A DNA stretch of 64,000 bases. It comes from JBOGTC01 sp050692055 (lineage in GTDB: Bacteria > Chloroflexota > Limnocylindria > QHBO01). The stretch is from positions 1 through 64,000 of the forward strand of contig JBOGTC010000155.1 in NCBI GenBank assembly GCA_050692055.1, written 5' to 3'. Positions 63,924 to 64,000 of the stretch are shown piece after piece. The position numbers and the translations under genes were made by a program. Below the pieces are notes generated by a model. That model saw only the letters and a list, made by a program, of their open reading frames with translations. It searched no databases and had not been told where the DNA came from. Every line of letters starts with the position of its first letter. Within the stretch, counting starts at the first letter, position 1.

Positions 63924-64000
63924 GCCGCCACCTCCTCCGGCTCTTCCGTCCTGCCCGATGCGGAGCGAGCCGGCTGGCGGCCGCCCAGCCACTCGATGAC
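63920..64000 (-). CDS. C-terminal end of a gene cut by the window edge
   Basis: 26 codons are visible, ending with TGA at 63920-63922 that overlaps the dehydrogenase GTG. The tail reads VIEWLGGRQPARSASGRTEE, then PEEVAA. Too short to identify, but the GTGA overlap makes it the upstream gene of the same operon, probably another fatty-acid oxidation enzyme. Confidence 0.6.
   Translation of the reverse strand, partial: VIEWLGGRQPARSASGRTEEPEEVAA

Noticed and set aside
1..64000. Mobile elements, integrases, prophage, rRNA
   Set aside because: No transposase, integrase, phage structural gene or rRNA segment was seen on either strand.

Overview
The window is GC-rich bacterial chromosome (about 70% GC by eye), densely packed, with many four-base ATGA or GTGA stop/start overlaps and several genes that appear to be leaderless. 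Gene content suggests a free-living aerobic heterotroph from a Chloroflexota- or Actinobacteria-like lineage: SufBDCSU with an Rrf2 regulator, a CysO/CysM/Mec-type cysteine route, PyrR with a leader-binding loop, a tripartite tricarboxylate transporter, and many Thr/Pro-rich lipoproteins. I lean to an uncultured Chloroflexota, but no rRNA or other marker is present to settle it. There is no phage, transposase or CRISPR array.

Layout. 1-6.2 kb: the end of a TldD/PmbA protein converges on a minus-strand pyrimidine cluster, pyrR-pyrB-pyrC, then (after a tandem hairpin repeat) three unrecognised genes and pyrE. 6.3-10 kb: an intergenic inverted-repeat element, a membrane anti-sigma factor with a C-terminal sensor domain and its ECF sigma factor, and a GalT-like enzyme. 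10-13.2 kb: a TctABC-type transporter. 13.3-19 kb: two acetyltransferases, an OsmC protein, ATP-type PEP carboxykinase, a Kelch lipoprotein and a nitrilase-family amidase. 18.8-23.2 kb: a GntR-LacI hybrid repressor divergent from a sugar ABC transporter (binding protein and two permeases, no ATPase), with visible operators.

23.3-35.5 kb: a soluble GAF-PAS histidine kinase, tRNA-Gly(CCC), a metallo-beta-lactamase-fold hydrolase, then a four-gene operon of an Lgt paralogue, a small membrane protein, a radical SAM enzyme resembling tetraether lipid synthase, and a second small membrane protein. This operon is the most interesting unit in the window. rsgA, an acetyltransferase, a FAD oxidoreductase, an arylamine N-acetyltransferase and a frameshifted lipoprotein follow.

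35.8-45.6 kb: a plus-strand sulfur block, sufB-sufD-Rieske-rrf2-sufC-sufS-sufU, then a rhodanese-E1 fusion, a CysO-like carrier, CysM and a JAMM protease. It covers Fe-S cluster assembly and carrier-protein cysteine synthesis in one run. 45.6-53.8 kb: a lipoprotein, an SLH-anchored subtilase, an Xaa-Pro-type peptidase, a MerR-like regulator, an SRPBCC protein and an M20 dipeptidase. 53.9-60 kb: an acyltransferase, an MFS carrier, the canonical lgt, and a cystathionine beta-synthase-like plus gamma-lyase-like pair (reverse transsulfuration). 60.4-64 kb: an acyl-CoA ligase and acyl-CoA dehydrogenase with a third, truncated partner at the edge.

Three sequence-level patterns cut across these regions: a strong excess of the octamer GACCGATR, a family of intergenic inverted-repeat elements, and TANNNT boxes 6-9 bases before start codons that lack a ribosome-binding site.
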